A stretch of DNA of 7,525 nucleotides from positions 1 to 7,525 of the forward strand of contig CABQCA010000112.1 of the NCBI GenBank assembly GCA_902462525.1, written 5' to 3'. This DNA comes from an uncultured Porphyromonadaceae bacterium. GTDB lineage: Bacteria > Bacteroidota > Bacteroidia > Bacteroidales > Muribaculaceae. Numbering within the stretch: position 1 is the stretch's first letter; each line of letters starts with the position of its first letter. A program made the position numbers and the translations under genes. The notes beneath the pieces were generated by a model. That model made no database searches. It saw only the letters and a list, made by a program, of their open reading frames with translations, and was not told the DNA's origin. Shown here piece by piece: positions 1 through 6,353 of the stretch.

Positions 1-1
1 G

Positions 2-316
2 AAGATGCAGGCGCGCATCGATAATCCCTACGGCGAACTGCGCAGCGGTATGTATGCCAGCGTGATGTTGCCCTCGGGTGCCGACCCCAGGGCTCTCCTT
101 GTCGAAGACGCCGCAATAGGGACTGATCAGCGCGGCGACTACCTCTACATCGTCAACGATTCCGACAAGGTAGTCTACACGCCGGTTGTCGCAGGTCAGA
201 CTGTGGGCGATACCCTCCGCGTGATAAATTCGGGGGTTGCCCCCGGAGAAAAATATGTGACCAAAGCGCTCCTCAAGGTGCGCGACGGTATGACTGTCAA
301 ACCCATAGTGAAGTAG
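2..316 (+). CDS. RND efflux periplasmic adaptor (membrane fusion protein), C-terminal part
   Basis: This is the last 104 residues of an HlyD/AcrA-type adaptor. The gene is cut by the left edge, and the reading frame is open from base 2. Adaptors of this family are usually lipid-anchored periplasmic proteins that join an inner-membrane RND pump to an outer-membrane channel. The visible part is the end of the beta-barrel domain and the membrane-proximal domain: the segment NPYGELRSGMYASVMLP matches the family pattern 'NpdglLrpGMfv.v.lp', followed by a VEDAAIGTDQRGDYLYIV strand region and a GDTLRVINSGVAPGEKYV turn near the end. The internal ATG at base 5 is not the true start. The stop lies 7 bases before the RND pump gene, so the two are almost certainly co-transcribed and form one pump. 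The lipobox and hairpin domains lie outside the window. The family is well supported by motif and context; substrates are unknown. Confidence 0.93.
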   Translation, partial: KMQARIDNPYGELRSGMYASVMLPSGADPRALLVEDAAIGTDQRGDYLYIVNDSDKVVYTPVVAGQTVGDTLRVINSGVAPGEKYVTKALLKVRDGMTVKPIVK

Positions 317-323
317 CCGCGCC

Positions 324-3300
324 ATGTTCAGCAAGTTTTTCATCAACCGGCCGATATTCGCCACCGTCCTGGCCATTCTCATGGTTTTGGCCGGCGTTCT
401 CACCTACAGTTCGTTGCCGGTTGCACAGTATCCCGACATTACGCCGCCCACTGTAATGGTGGTGGCGAATTATCCCGGTGCCGATGCGAAAACCGTGTCC
501 GAGGTAATAGGTGTTCCTATCGAGGAGCAGGTGAACGGTGTCGACGGAATGATGTACATGAGTTCGTCGAGTTCCAACGGGCAGTACATGCTCACTGTCA
601 CTTTCGAGAACGGCACCGATCTCGACATGGCTGCTGTCAAGGTGCAGAACCGTGTGTCGCTCGCCGAGCCGTCGCTGCCCTCGGCTGTGCGCCAGCAGGG
701 CGTGCAAGTGCTTCAGCGTAGTTCCGACATCATTCTCTTCGTGGCTATCGAGACCGACCGGCCCGAAACCTACGACGGCCTTTTCCTCACCAACTACGCT
801 CAGCTGAATATCGTCGATCCGCTGTCGCGTGTCGACGGTGTGGGGCAGGTCGAGGCTTTCGGCTCCGGGCAGTACAGCATGCGGGTCTGGCTCGACCCCG
901 AGCTGATGCGTGTGCGCGGTGTCAGTGCTTCGGATGTGACTGCCGCCATCGAAAGCCAGAATATGGAAGTGTCGGCCGGCTCGGTCGGCGCACCGCCCGA
1001 TGCCGGAGCGCAGCAGTTTGAGTTCACGCTCACTTCACCGGGCCGTCTGGTCAGTGCCGAAGAATTCGGAAATATCGTGGTCCGTACCGGACCCGACGGT
1101 TCGTTGTTGCGTCTGCGCGATATTGCGAAAGTGGAACTCGGCAGCGATTCCTACAGCATGACATCGAATGTGTCAGGCCATCAGGCCGGTCTTATGGGCA
1201 TCTATCAGTTGCCCGGAGCAAATGCCCTCATGGTAGCCGAGAATGTGGAGAATGAGCTCGAGCGCCTCAGCCAGTACTTCCCCGAGCATGTCGACTACCG
1301 TATCATAATGAATACCACTGATTTCGTGAAAGCTTCCATCGATGAGGTTCTTGTCACTTTCATCGAAACGACTCTCATAGTCATGCTGGTGATATTCCTG
1401 TTCCTGCAGAACTGGCGGGCGGTGGTGATACCTATGATTACGGTTCCGGTGTCGCTTATCGCCACTCTCGCCGTAATGAAGGTCATGGGTTTCACCCTCA
1501 ATACTCTGACTCTCTTCGGTCTCGTGCTTGCTATCGCTATTGTGGTCGACGATGCCATAGTGGTGGTCGAGGACTGTATGCGAATCCTCAATGAAGGCAA
1601 GCTCGGACCCCGCGAAGCCGCGCTTCAGGCCATGGACGAACTGCAGGGTCCGGTTGTGGGCGAAGTGCTTGTGCTGATGTCGGTTTTTATTCCTACAGCC
1701 TTCATTTCGGGTATAACCGGGCAGCTCTACAAGCAGTTTGCCCTCACGATTGCCGTGTCGACGGCTTTCTCGGGTCTTAACGCGCTCACCTTCACTCCCG
1801 CCATGTGCGCCCTGTTCCTGCGTCCTACACCGACACAGCCCCGATTCTTTCTCTTCCGTTGGTTCAATACCGCGTTCGAAAAAGTTCGGTCGGGCTATAC
1901 CGGTCTTGTAGGCAGGATGCTGCGGCGTCCCGGTCTGGCTTTCCTTGTTTTTGCAGGTATCGTCGGGGTCGCTATGTGGGGATTTTTGCGCTGGCCCACG
2001 AGCTACGTGCCAGAAGAGGACATGGGCTATTTCATGACCTCAGTACAGCTGCCCACAGGCGCCTCGCTAACACGCACCGACAGCATAGTCCGCTCGCTGT
2101 CGGACAAGATTAAGGATATGCCTCAGGTGAAAGATGTGATAGCCATTTCCGGACAGTCGTTCCTTGCGGGCGGTGCCGGAAGCAACCTCGGCTCGATGTT
2201 CGTGGTGCTCAAGCCATGGAAAGAGCGAAAAGGAAAGGACAACAGCGTTGATGCCGTCATTGCGCGTGCCGACGAGCTTGGCGCCGAATATCAGGAGGCT
2301 ATTGTCTTCTCCATAAATCCGCCGGCCATTCCGGGTCTGGGTATGTCGAGCGGCCTGCAGATGCAGATTCTCGACATCAATAATCTCGGCCCCAAGGAGA
2401 TGGCGCAGACTGTGGCCGAAATTCAGGCTGCCGCTGCCGATTATCCCGAGATAGCGCGTGTGACATCGCTCTACGAAGGAGAGGTGCCGCAGTACACCGT
2501 GAAAGTCAACCGCGACCGCGTGAAGATGCACAATCTCACTCTCGAGGCAGTGTACTCGGCGCTCTCATCGTTCATGGGTACAAACTATGTGAACGATTTC
2601 AATAAATTCGGCCGCACATACCAGGTGAACATAAGCGGCGACGCCGCTGCCCGCAGCAACGCCGAAGATGTGCTGGCTCTGAGTGTGCGCAACGCCGCCG
2701 GCGATATGGTGCCTTTCGGAGCCTTCGCTACGGTAGAGCCGGTGATGGGCGAATCGATGGTGAGCCGCTACGACATGTACACCACTGCCTCGGTGACGGC
2801 TACGCCTGCCGCACATGTCAGCTCCTCCGAGGCTATAGCAGCCATGGAGGACATAATGAAAGAACGGATAGGCTCAAATTACTCCTATGCATGGACCGGC
2901 GAGGCTCTGCAGGAAACACAGTCGGGCACAACGGTTACTACCGTCCTTCTTTTCGCCATTATCATTACAATCCTTGTGCTGGCCGCTCAGTACGAATCGT
3001 GGACCGACCCCGTGGCAGTTGTCATCACCACTCCTACGGCGATTCTCGGTGCTGTCCTGGGCTGTATATTCATGAATCAGAGCATAAGCATCTACACCCA
3101 GATAGGTATAATCCTCCTCCTTGGCATGGCGGCCAAAAATGCCATTCTCATCGTGGAGTATGCCATGGACTACCGCAAGCAGGGGCAGCCCATTCGTCAG
3201 GCTGCAATCGATGCCGGCAATGTGCGTCTGCGCCCTATCCTGATGACGGCGCTGGCATTTGTCTTCGGCGTAATGCCCATGATGTTCGCCACCGGCGCCG

Positions 3301-3482
3301 GTGCCGCAAGCCGTATCTCGCTCGGCTCGGCGGTAGTGATAGGCATGGCTGTAAACGCCGTCCTCGGCACACTCTTCGTGCCCAACTTCTGGGAACTCCT
3401 CCAGAACATTCAGGAAAAATACCTTTCGAAAGTCTTCAGCGATAAAACACCTTCCGGTCCGCCGGCCACTCCCAAGGAATAA
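324..3482 (+). CDS. RND multidrug efflux pump, inner-membrane subunit (HAE1/AcrB family)
   Basis: This complete 1052-residue protein has the usual length for AcrB-type proton-driven drug exporters, which work as inner-membrane trimers. It opens with the typical N-terminus FFINRPIFATVLAILMVLAG (TM1 about residues 10-28). A large periplasmic porter loop spans about 29-342, TM2-TM6 about 343-500, TM7 about 537-557, a second periplasmic loop about 558-870, and TM8-TM12 from about 872 to 1028. The proton-relay residues of AcrB are all present: D409 and D410 in TM4 (VVDDAIVVVED), K938 in TM10 (GMAAKNAILIVEYA) and R970 in TM11 (RLRPILMTALAF). The switch (G) loop is recognisable at 610-623 (GQSFLAGGAGSNLG), with F613. 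The C-terminal tail is short and Pro/Lys-containing. The ATG at 324 fits the family N-terminus exactly, with no obvious Shine-Dalgarno site, as is common in Bacteroidota. It is the second gene of an adaptor-pump operon and ends at a hairpin. No outer-membrane channel gene follows. Substrate specificity cannot be read. Confidence 0.97.
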   Translation: MFSKFFINRPIFATVLAILMVLAGVLTYSSLPVAQYPDITPPTVMVVANYPGADAKTVSEVIGVPIEEQVNGVDGMMYMSSSSSNGQYMLTVTFENGTDLDMAAVKVQNRVSLAEPSLPSAVRQQGVQVLQRSSDIILFVAIETDRPETYDGLFLTNYAQLNIVDPLSRVDGVGQVEAFGSGQYSMRVWLDPELMRVRGVSASDVTAAIESQNMEVSAGSVGAPPDAGAQQFEFTLTSPGRLVSAEEFGNIVVRTGPDGSLLRLRDIAKVELGSDSYSMTSNVSGHQAGLMGIYQLPGANALMVAENVENELERLSQYFPEHVDYRIIMNTTDFVKASIDEVLVTFIETTLIVMLVIFLFLQNWRAVVIPMITVPVSLIATLAVMKVMGFTLNTLTLFGLVLAIAIVVDDAIVVVEDCMRILNEGKLGPREAALQAMDELQGPVVGEVLVLMSVFIPTAFISGITGQLYKQFALTIAVSTAFSGLNALTFTPAMCALFLRPTPTQPRFFLFRWFNTAFEKVRSGYTGLVGRMLRRPGLAFLVFAGIVGVAMWGFLRWPTSYVPEEDMGYFMTSVQLPTGASLTRTDSIVRSLSDKIKDMPQVKDVIAISGQSFLAGGAGSNLGSMFVVLKPWKERKGKDNSVDAVIARADELGAEYQEAIVFSINPPAIPGLGMSSGLQMQILDINNLGPKEMAQTVAEIQAAAADYPEIARVTSLYEGEVPQYTVKVNRDRVKMHNLTLEAVYSALSSFMGTNYVNDFNKFGRTYQVNISGDAAARSNAEDVLALSVRNAAGDMVPFGAFATVEPVMGESMVSRYDMYTTASVTATPAAHVSSSEAIAAMEDIMKERIGSNYSYAWTGEALQETQSGTTVTTVLLFAIIITILVLAAQYESWTDPVAVVITTPTAILGAVLGCIFMNQSISIYTQIGIILLLGMAAKNAILIVEYAMDYRKQGQPIRQAAIDAGNVRLRPILMTALAFVFGVMPMMFATGAGAASRISLGSAVVIGMAVNAVLGTLFVPNFWELLQNIQEKYLSKVFSDKTPSGPPATPKE

Positions 3483-3499
3483 ATTTGATTTCGTTGATC

Positions 3500-3539
3500 G
3501 TAATATAAGGGCCGCATATTTCTGCGACCCTTATATTAT
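3500..3539. terminator. Hairpin between convergent RND and serpin genes, probable bidirectional terminator
   Basis: A perfect 11-base stem pairs TAATATAAGGG (3501-3511) with CCCTTATATTA (3528-3538), extended outward by a possible G-T pair (3500/3539). Inside, after one C/A mismatch, a second 4-base stem CGCA/TGCG (3513-3516 with 3523-3526) closes a 6-base loop. It lies 17 bases after the pump stop codon and 9 bases after the serpin stop codon on the other strand, so it can serve both transcripts. Neither side has a clear T-run, though the stem base is AT-rich. It may therefore be a terminator that works without a U-tract, or an RNA-end stabilising stem. Confidence 0.6.
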
Positions 3540-3548
3540 AGGACTGTA

Positions 3549-4766
3549 TCAAAGATTGACTACCTTCCCGGCGAAGAGGCATAGACCGCTATTGCGTTCG
3601 CTGATGAAGAACAGGAACGGGCGGTCGACAGTCATCTCAATCGGATTAATCGGGGTATCCGGTCCGGCGGCTCCGTCGACTAAAGTAATGACAGAAGCCG
3701 CTTCGGCGCCTTGCTCGTCAAAACGCACGGTAGCGAATTCTTTGAGTTGGCATTCCGAGCTTGTTTCCTGCAGAAAATTAGCACTGATATCGCGGAGATC
3801 TAAAGTAGATAAGATTTCGTTGAGTTCCATACCCTCGGGCTGTATTTGGAATTTAGGAAAAGACAGGTCTATTTCCGAAGGGTATAATTTGTCGGCTGCC
3901 TTGATGTCGTTCCAGTGTTTCGAAAGTTTTTCTGCTATAAAGTCGTCAATGTTTTCGTTTTCTTTCGGAAGAACGACAATGGTATAGAACGATTTGCCGA
4001 AATCCAGCTTAATCAGTTGAGCATCGGTCGTTTCGTGGTAGGCTGCCAGAAGCCGGTTTCTCATCATGTCGGTTTCTGTGTCGCCTTTGAGACTGTGAAA
4101 TATAGTTTTGACCGTATTCTTTTCATCGAAGGGGACACTCCACATTCCTTTGAAGTACAATGCGCTTAGTATGGCTATTATTTCGGGATGGCATTTGACG
4201 TCGGTTATCATGCCGTCAGTCTTTTCGCTTGCCCAGGCATTGATTTCATCACTCACGTTGCCGTTACTGAAATCGCGTTTGTAAATATCGCTGGAGAAAA
4301 CATCGCTTGCAACCCTGGCAAAATCAGGCTGAAGACTATATTTATCGTTATACCATATGGAAGTGGCGAAATTCATTTTCACATTACCTCCGGCATTGGG
4401 AAGCCAGCGCATATATTTCGATGTCATTTCGTTCAGCGACAACAGGTCGCTGCAATGAAGAACATTGCATATCGCGTCGCTGTTTCCTGCATTTGCGACC
4501 ACAGCAAGCATAGTTGCCAGATTCAGCGGCGAAATGACGAAATTTCTGTTTTTATCGTTGTTAGCTGATGTAGCCTGAAATAGTTCGAGACTGAACACAC
4601 TCATCTGCGAAGCAATCTCGGTTTCTTCTATAGTCAGAACCGGAGCAGGTGTTTCCGGAACGGCTGTCTTTTTTTCGGTATCTTCGGGTGTATCGCTGCT
4701 CGAGCACGCAGAGAGGATTGTGACGAAGATACAGATGGCGCTAAGTAGGAATAAGATTTTTTTCAT
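3549..4766 (-). CDS. Lipoprotein serpin (serine/cysteine protease inhibitor family)
   Basis: This is a 405-residue serpin with a lipoprotein signal peptide: MKK, a hydrophobic core, and the lipobox LSAC with Cys21 as the predicted lipidated residue. A Ser/Thr/Pro/acidic linker (about 22-45) leads to the serpin fold. Landmarks in order are NFVISPLN (75-82), INAWASEKTDGMI (175-187), ALYFKGMW with F213 close behind (202-213), FPKFQI (303-308), the hinge DEQGAEAAS (350-358), DRPFLFFI (381-388) and GLCLFAGKVVNL at the C-terminus. Inhibitory serpins trap serine or cysteine proteases through loop insertion; non-inhibitory members also exist. The hinge has Gly at P15 and small residues at P14 and P12-P10, which favours inhibition, but P9/P8 are Val/Ile. 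The reactive loop (353-380) has no Arg or Lys, arguing against trypsin-like targets. The ATG at 4764-4766 begins a textbook signal peptide about 60 bases below a good promoter. The gene is monocistronic and more AT-rich than its neighbours. Miropin of Tannerella is a known serpin from the same phylum; any orthology to it is unproven. Confidence 0.95.
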   Translation of the reverse strand: MKKILFLLSAICIFVTILSACSSSDTPEDTEKKTAVPETPAPVLTIEETEIASQMSVFSLELFQATSANNDKNRNFVISPLNLATMLAVVANAGNSDAICNVLHCSDLLSLNEMTSKYMRWLPNAGGNVKMNFATSIWYNDKYSLQPDFARVASDVFSSDIYKRDFSNGNVSDEINAWASEKTDGMITDVKCHPEIIAILSALYFKGMWSVPFDEKNTVKTIFHSLKGDTETDMMRNRLLAAYHETTDAQLIKLDFGKSFYTIVVLPKENENIDDFIAEKLSKHWNDIKAADKLYPSEIDLSFPKFQIQPEGMELNEILSTLDLRDISANFLQETSSECQLKEFATVRFDEQGAEAASVITLVDGAAGPDTPINPIEMTVDRPFLFFISERNSGLCLFAGKVVNL

Positions 4767-4825
4767 GGCAACGATTATTTTAATTATTAAGATTTATCCG
4801 GAAAGCCGACAGAGATAATTATTTC

Positions 4826-4856
4826 CAAAAATAATACAAAAAATCATGGATTCAAA
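4826..4856 (-). promoter_or_regulatory. Bacteroidota-type promoter of the serpin gene
   Basis: Read on the minus strand, there is a TTTG -33 element (plus coordinates 4853-4856), then 19 bases, then TATTTTTG (4826-4833), an exact match to the Bacteroidota -7 consensus TAnnTTTG. Transcription would start near 4820, giving an AT-rich leader of about 50 bases before the serpin ATG. This is the best promoter in the window and also supports assigning the segment to Bacteroidota. No start site has been measured. Confidence 0.72.
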
Positions 4857-4869
4857 AAAAGAAACATCA

Positions 4870-4885
4870 TTTAACGAAGTTTAAC
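4870..4885 (+). repeat. Direct repeat TTTAAC x2, 10-base spacing, in the divergent regulatory region
   Basis: TTTAAC occurs at 4870-4875 and again at 4880-4885, one helical turn apart. The second copy lies in a small inverted repeat, AGTT-T-AACT (4878-4886). The pair sits between the serpin -33 element (4853-4856) and the candidate plus-strand -33 element (4906-4909). That is where a regulator acting on both divergent genes would bind. In AT-rich DNA such short repeats can arise by chance, so an operator role is only a suggestion. Confidence 0.3.
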
Positions 4886-4905
4886 TACAAACTTTTTTGT
4901 CTTTT

Positions 4906-4936
4906 TTTGAGGCTTCTTCCGGCCAAAGTACCGTTT
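4906..4936 (+). promoter_or_regulatory. Candidate promoter of the DUF389 gene (weak -7 match)
   Basis: TTTG at 4906-4909, at the end of a T-run, is followed after 19 bases by TACCGTTT (4929-4936). The spacing fits a Bacteroidota promoter, but TACCGTTT matches TAnnTTTG imperfectly: the TA and two of the four TTTG positions agree. Transcription would start near 4942, about 30 bases before the ATG at 4972. If correct, this rules out the upstream TTG at 4897 as a start codon. Confidence 0.35.
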
Positions 4937-4971
4937 TACTTGTTGTATTACTATATGTTAATTCAAAGTGC

Positions 4972-6327
4972 ATGATGACTACTGATTTTGTTGCCAAGGT
5001 ATCGTCTTTTTTCAAGAATTACTTCTCGCTCAGCGGGCAGCTTGTGTCGCAGGACCAGGCCGAACAGAACATACGCGAAGGCGTGTCGTTCAAAGGTACC
5101 AATATTCTTATTCTTATCCTTGCCATTCTCATTGCTTCTCTCGGCCTGAACACCAACTCTACGGCTGTCATCATAGGCGCCATGCTTATATCGCCGCTCA
5201 TGGGGCCTATCATCGGTATTGGTCTGGGTGTGGGTATTCAGGATTTCGACCTTATCAAGCGGTGTCTGCGCAACCTCACAATGGCGGCACTGTTCTCGGT
5301 GCTTGCATCGACGATTTTCTTCATGATTTCGCCCGTCAACGAGCAGCATAGCGAACTTCTGGCCCGTACATCGCCTACGATCTACGACGTGCTCATCGGC
5401 TTTGTGGGCGGCGGTGCCGGCATAATAGCCCTCGGAAGTACAAACAAAGGAAATGTCATTCCGGGCGTAGCCATCGCCACAGCCCTTATGCCGCCGCTGT
5501 GTACGGCCGGCTACGGACTGGCCACACTTCAGTTCAATTATTTCTTCGGAGCAAGCTATCTGTTCATCATCAACTCCATATACATTGCTTTCGCCACTTT
5601 TATCGGTGTGAAACTGATGAAGTACAAGATGGTGGCTGCCGAGAGCGAGCGCTCGAGGCGTGTAAGGCGAATAGTCTATTCTTTGGCCGTGCTCACTATG
5701 CTGCCAAGTGTTTATTTGACATACAATATGCTGCGTGTCAATCGCTTTACTGTCGAATCCGATCGTTTTATAGCTCATGAGTGTGATTTCCCCGACACTC
5801 AGGTGCTCAGCCGCAAGGCTGTTATCACCAACGGACAGAAGCATCTTACCATCACGTTGATAGGGCGTGCTCTGCCGCCCGATTCGCTGCATGTGGCCCT
5901 CGAGGCCAAGCTGAAATACTACGGACTCGCCGGAACGGAACTGACTGTAATCCAGGGGGGCGAATATAATACCGGAAGAAACGGTGTGCCCGATGTGTCG
6001 TTTACCGACATCTATAAGATAACACAGACAACCATTGCACGTCAGCAGGCTACCATTGACTCGCTGCGGTCGCTTATCGCAGCTGACCGCACCTCGGCAA
6101 TAGCGGCGCCGGAAATATCTCCGGAAATAAAAGTTCTTTTTCCCCAGGTGAAGGATATCGGAATAAGCACAACGGTCTTTGCCGATCCGGCTTCACAGAG
6201 CACCGACACTGTAAACATTGCCGCCGTGCATCTGCGTCGTCGGATGAATCATGCCGAGCGTACAAAGCTGGCCGAGTATCTCGAAACGCGTCTCAGACTA
6301 CCGGAAGTAAGAATTGTGGAAATGTAG
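4972..6327 (+). CDS. DUF389 family multi-pass membrane protein with a C-terminal extracytoplasmic domain
   Basis: The product is a 451-residue DUF389 protein, a widespread membrane family whose function I do not know. The hallmark segment LGLNTNSTAVIIGAMLISPL followed by MGPIIGIGLG is at about residues 57-86, and a second conserved run, IPGVAIATALMPPLCTAGYG, is at 163-182. I see about seven membrane segments: 44-62, 65-87, 102-120, 139-158, 163-188, 192-214 and 233-253. Basic loops after segments 2 (KRCLRN) and 6 (KYK, RSRRVRR) suggest they are cytoplasmic. With the N-terminus inside, this places residues 254-451 in the periplasm. That domain has two beta-helix-beta-like stretches (about 290-328 and 411-450) joined by a helical region with heptad-like spacing (346-373). 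I chose ATG 4972 (ATG 4975 is equally possible) over an in-frame TTG at 4897, because the extra 25 residues do not look like family sequence and lie across the putative promoter. The gene stands alone, divergent from the serpin and convergent with the antiporter gene. Confidence 0.9.
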   Translation: MMTTDFVAKVSSFFKNYFSLSGQLVSQDQAEQNIREGVSFKGTNILILILAILIASLGLNTNSTAVIIGAMLISPLMGPIIGIGLGVGIQDFDLIKRCLRNLTMAALFSVLASTIFFMISPVNEQHSELLARTSPTIYDVLIGFVGGGAGIIALGSTNKGNVIPGVAIATALMPPLCTAGYGLATLQFNYFFGASYLFIINSIYIAFATFIGVKLMKYKMVAAESERSRRVRRIVYSLAVLTMLPSVYLTYNMLRVNRFTVESDRFIAHECDFPDTQVLSRKAVITNGQKHLTITLIGRALPPDSLHVALEAKLKYYGLAGTELTVIQGGEYNTGRNGVPDVSFTDIYKITQTTIARQQATIDSLRSLIAADRTSAIAAPEISPEIKVLFPQVKDIGISTTVFADPASQSTDTVNIAAVHLRRRMNHAERTKLAEYLETRLRLPEVRIVEM

Positions 6328-6348
6328 GTTTTCAGACCTACGGTTTTT
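6324..6348 (+). terminator. Rho-independent-type terminator overlapping the DUF389 stop codon
   Basis: GTAGGT (6324-6329) pairs with ACCTAC (6336-6341), plus a T-G pair (6330/6335), around a 4-base loop. CGG and a run of five T (6344-6348) come just after or at the edge of the stem. The TAG stop codon (6325-6327) lies inside the 5' arm. The T-run points to termination of plus-strand transcripts. On the minus strand the stem is followed only by ATTTCC, so termination from the antiporter side would be weaker. It fills the 26-base gap between two convergent genes. Confidence 0.62.
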
Positions 6349-6353
6349 AGTGT

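Noticed and set aside
297..707. A 136-codon open frame on the minus strand across the start of the pump gene
   Set aside because: It overlaps the well-supported adaptor end and pump N-terminus, and its His/Arg-rich translation resembles no protein I know.
2891..3445. A 184-codon open frame on the plus strand inside the pump gene
   Set aside because: It overlaps TM8-TM12 of the pump, including the essential lysine region, and its composition (many His, Arg and Cys) is typical of an out-of-frame reading.
4887..4900. Small inverted repeat ACAAA-CTTT-TTTGT considered as an operator or terminator
   Set aside because: The 5-base AT-rich arms in a T-rich stretch are easily expected by chance, and there is no gene end here to terminate.
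4897..4971. A 25-residue N-terminal extension of the DUF389 protein from a TTG codon
   Set aside because: TTG starts are uncommon, the stretch lies over the candidate promoter and T-runs, and tandem ATGs at 4972/4975 give an N-terminus with a normal charged lead before the first membrane segment.
4963..5892. A 309-codon open frame on the minus strand opposite the DUF389 gene
   Set aside because: It mirrors a gene with strong family motifs, has a His/Arg/Cys-rich composition with no recognisable domain, and no promoter-like signal near its start. It is a shadow of the real gene.
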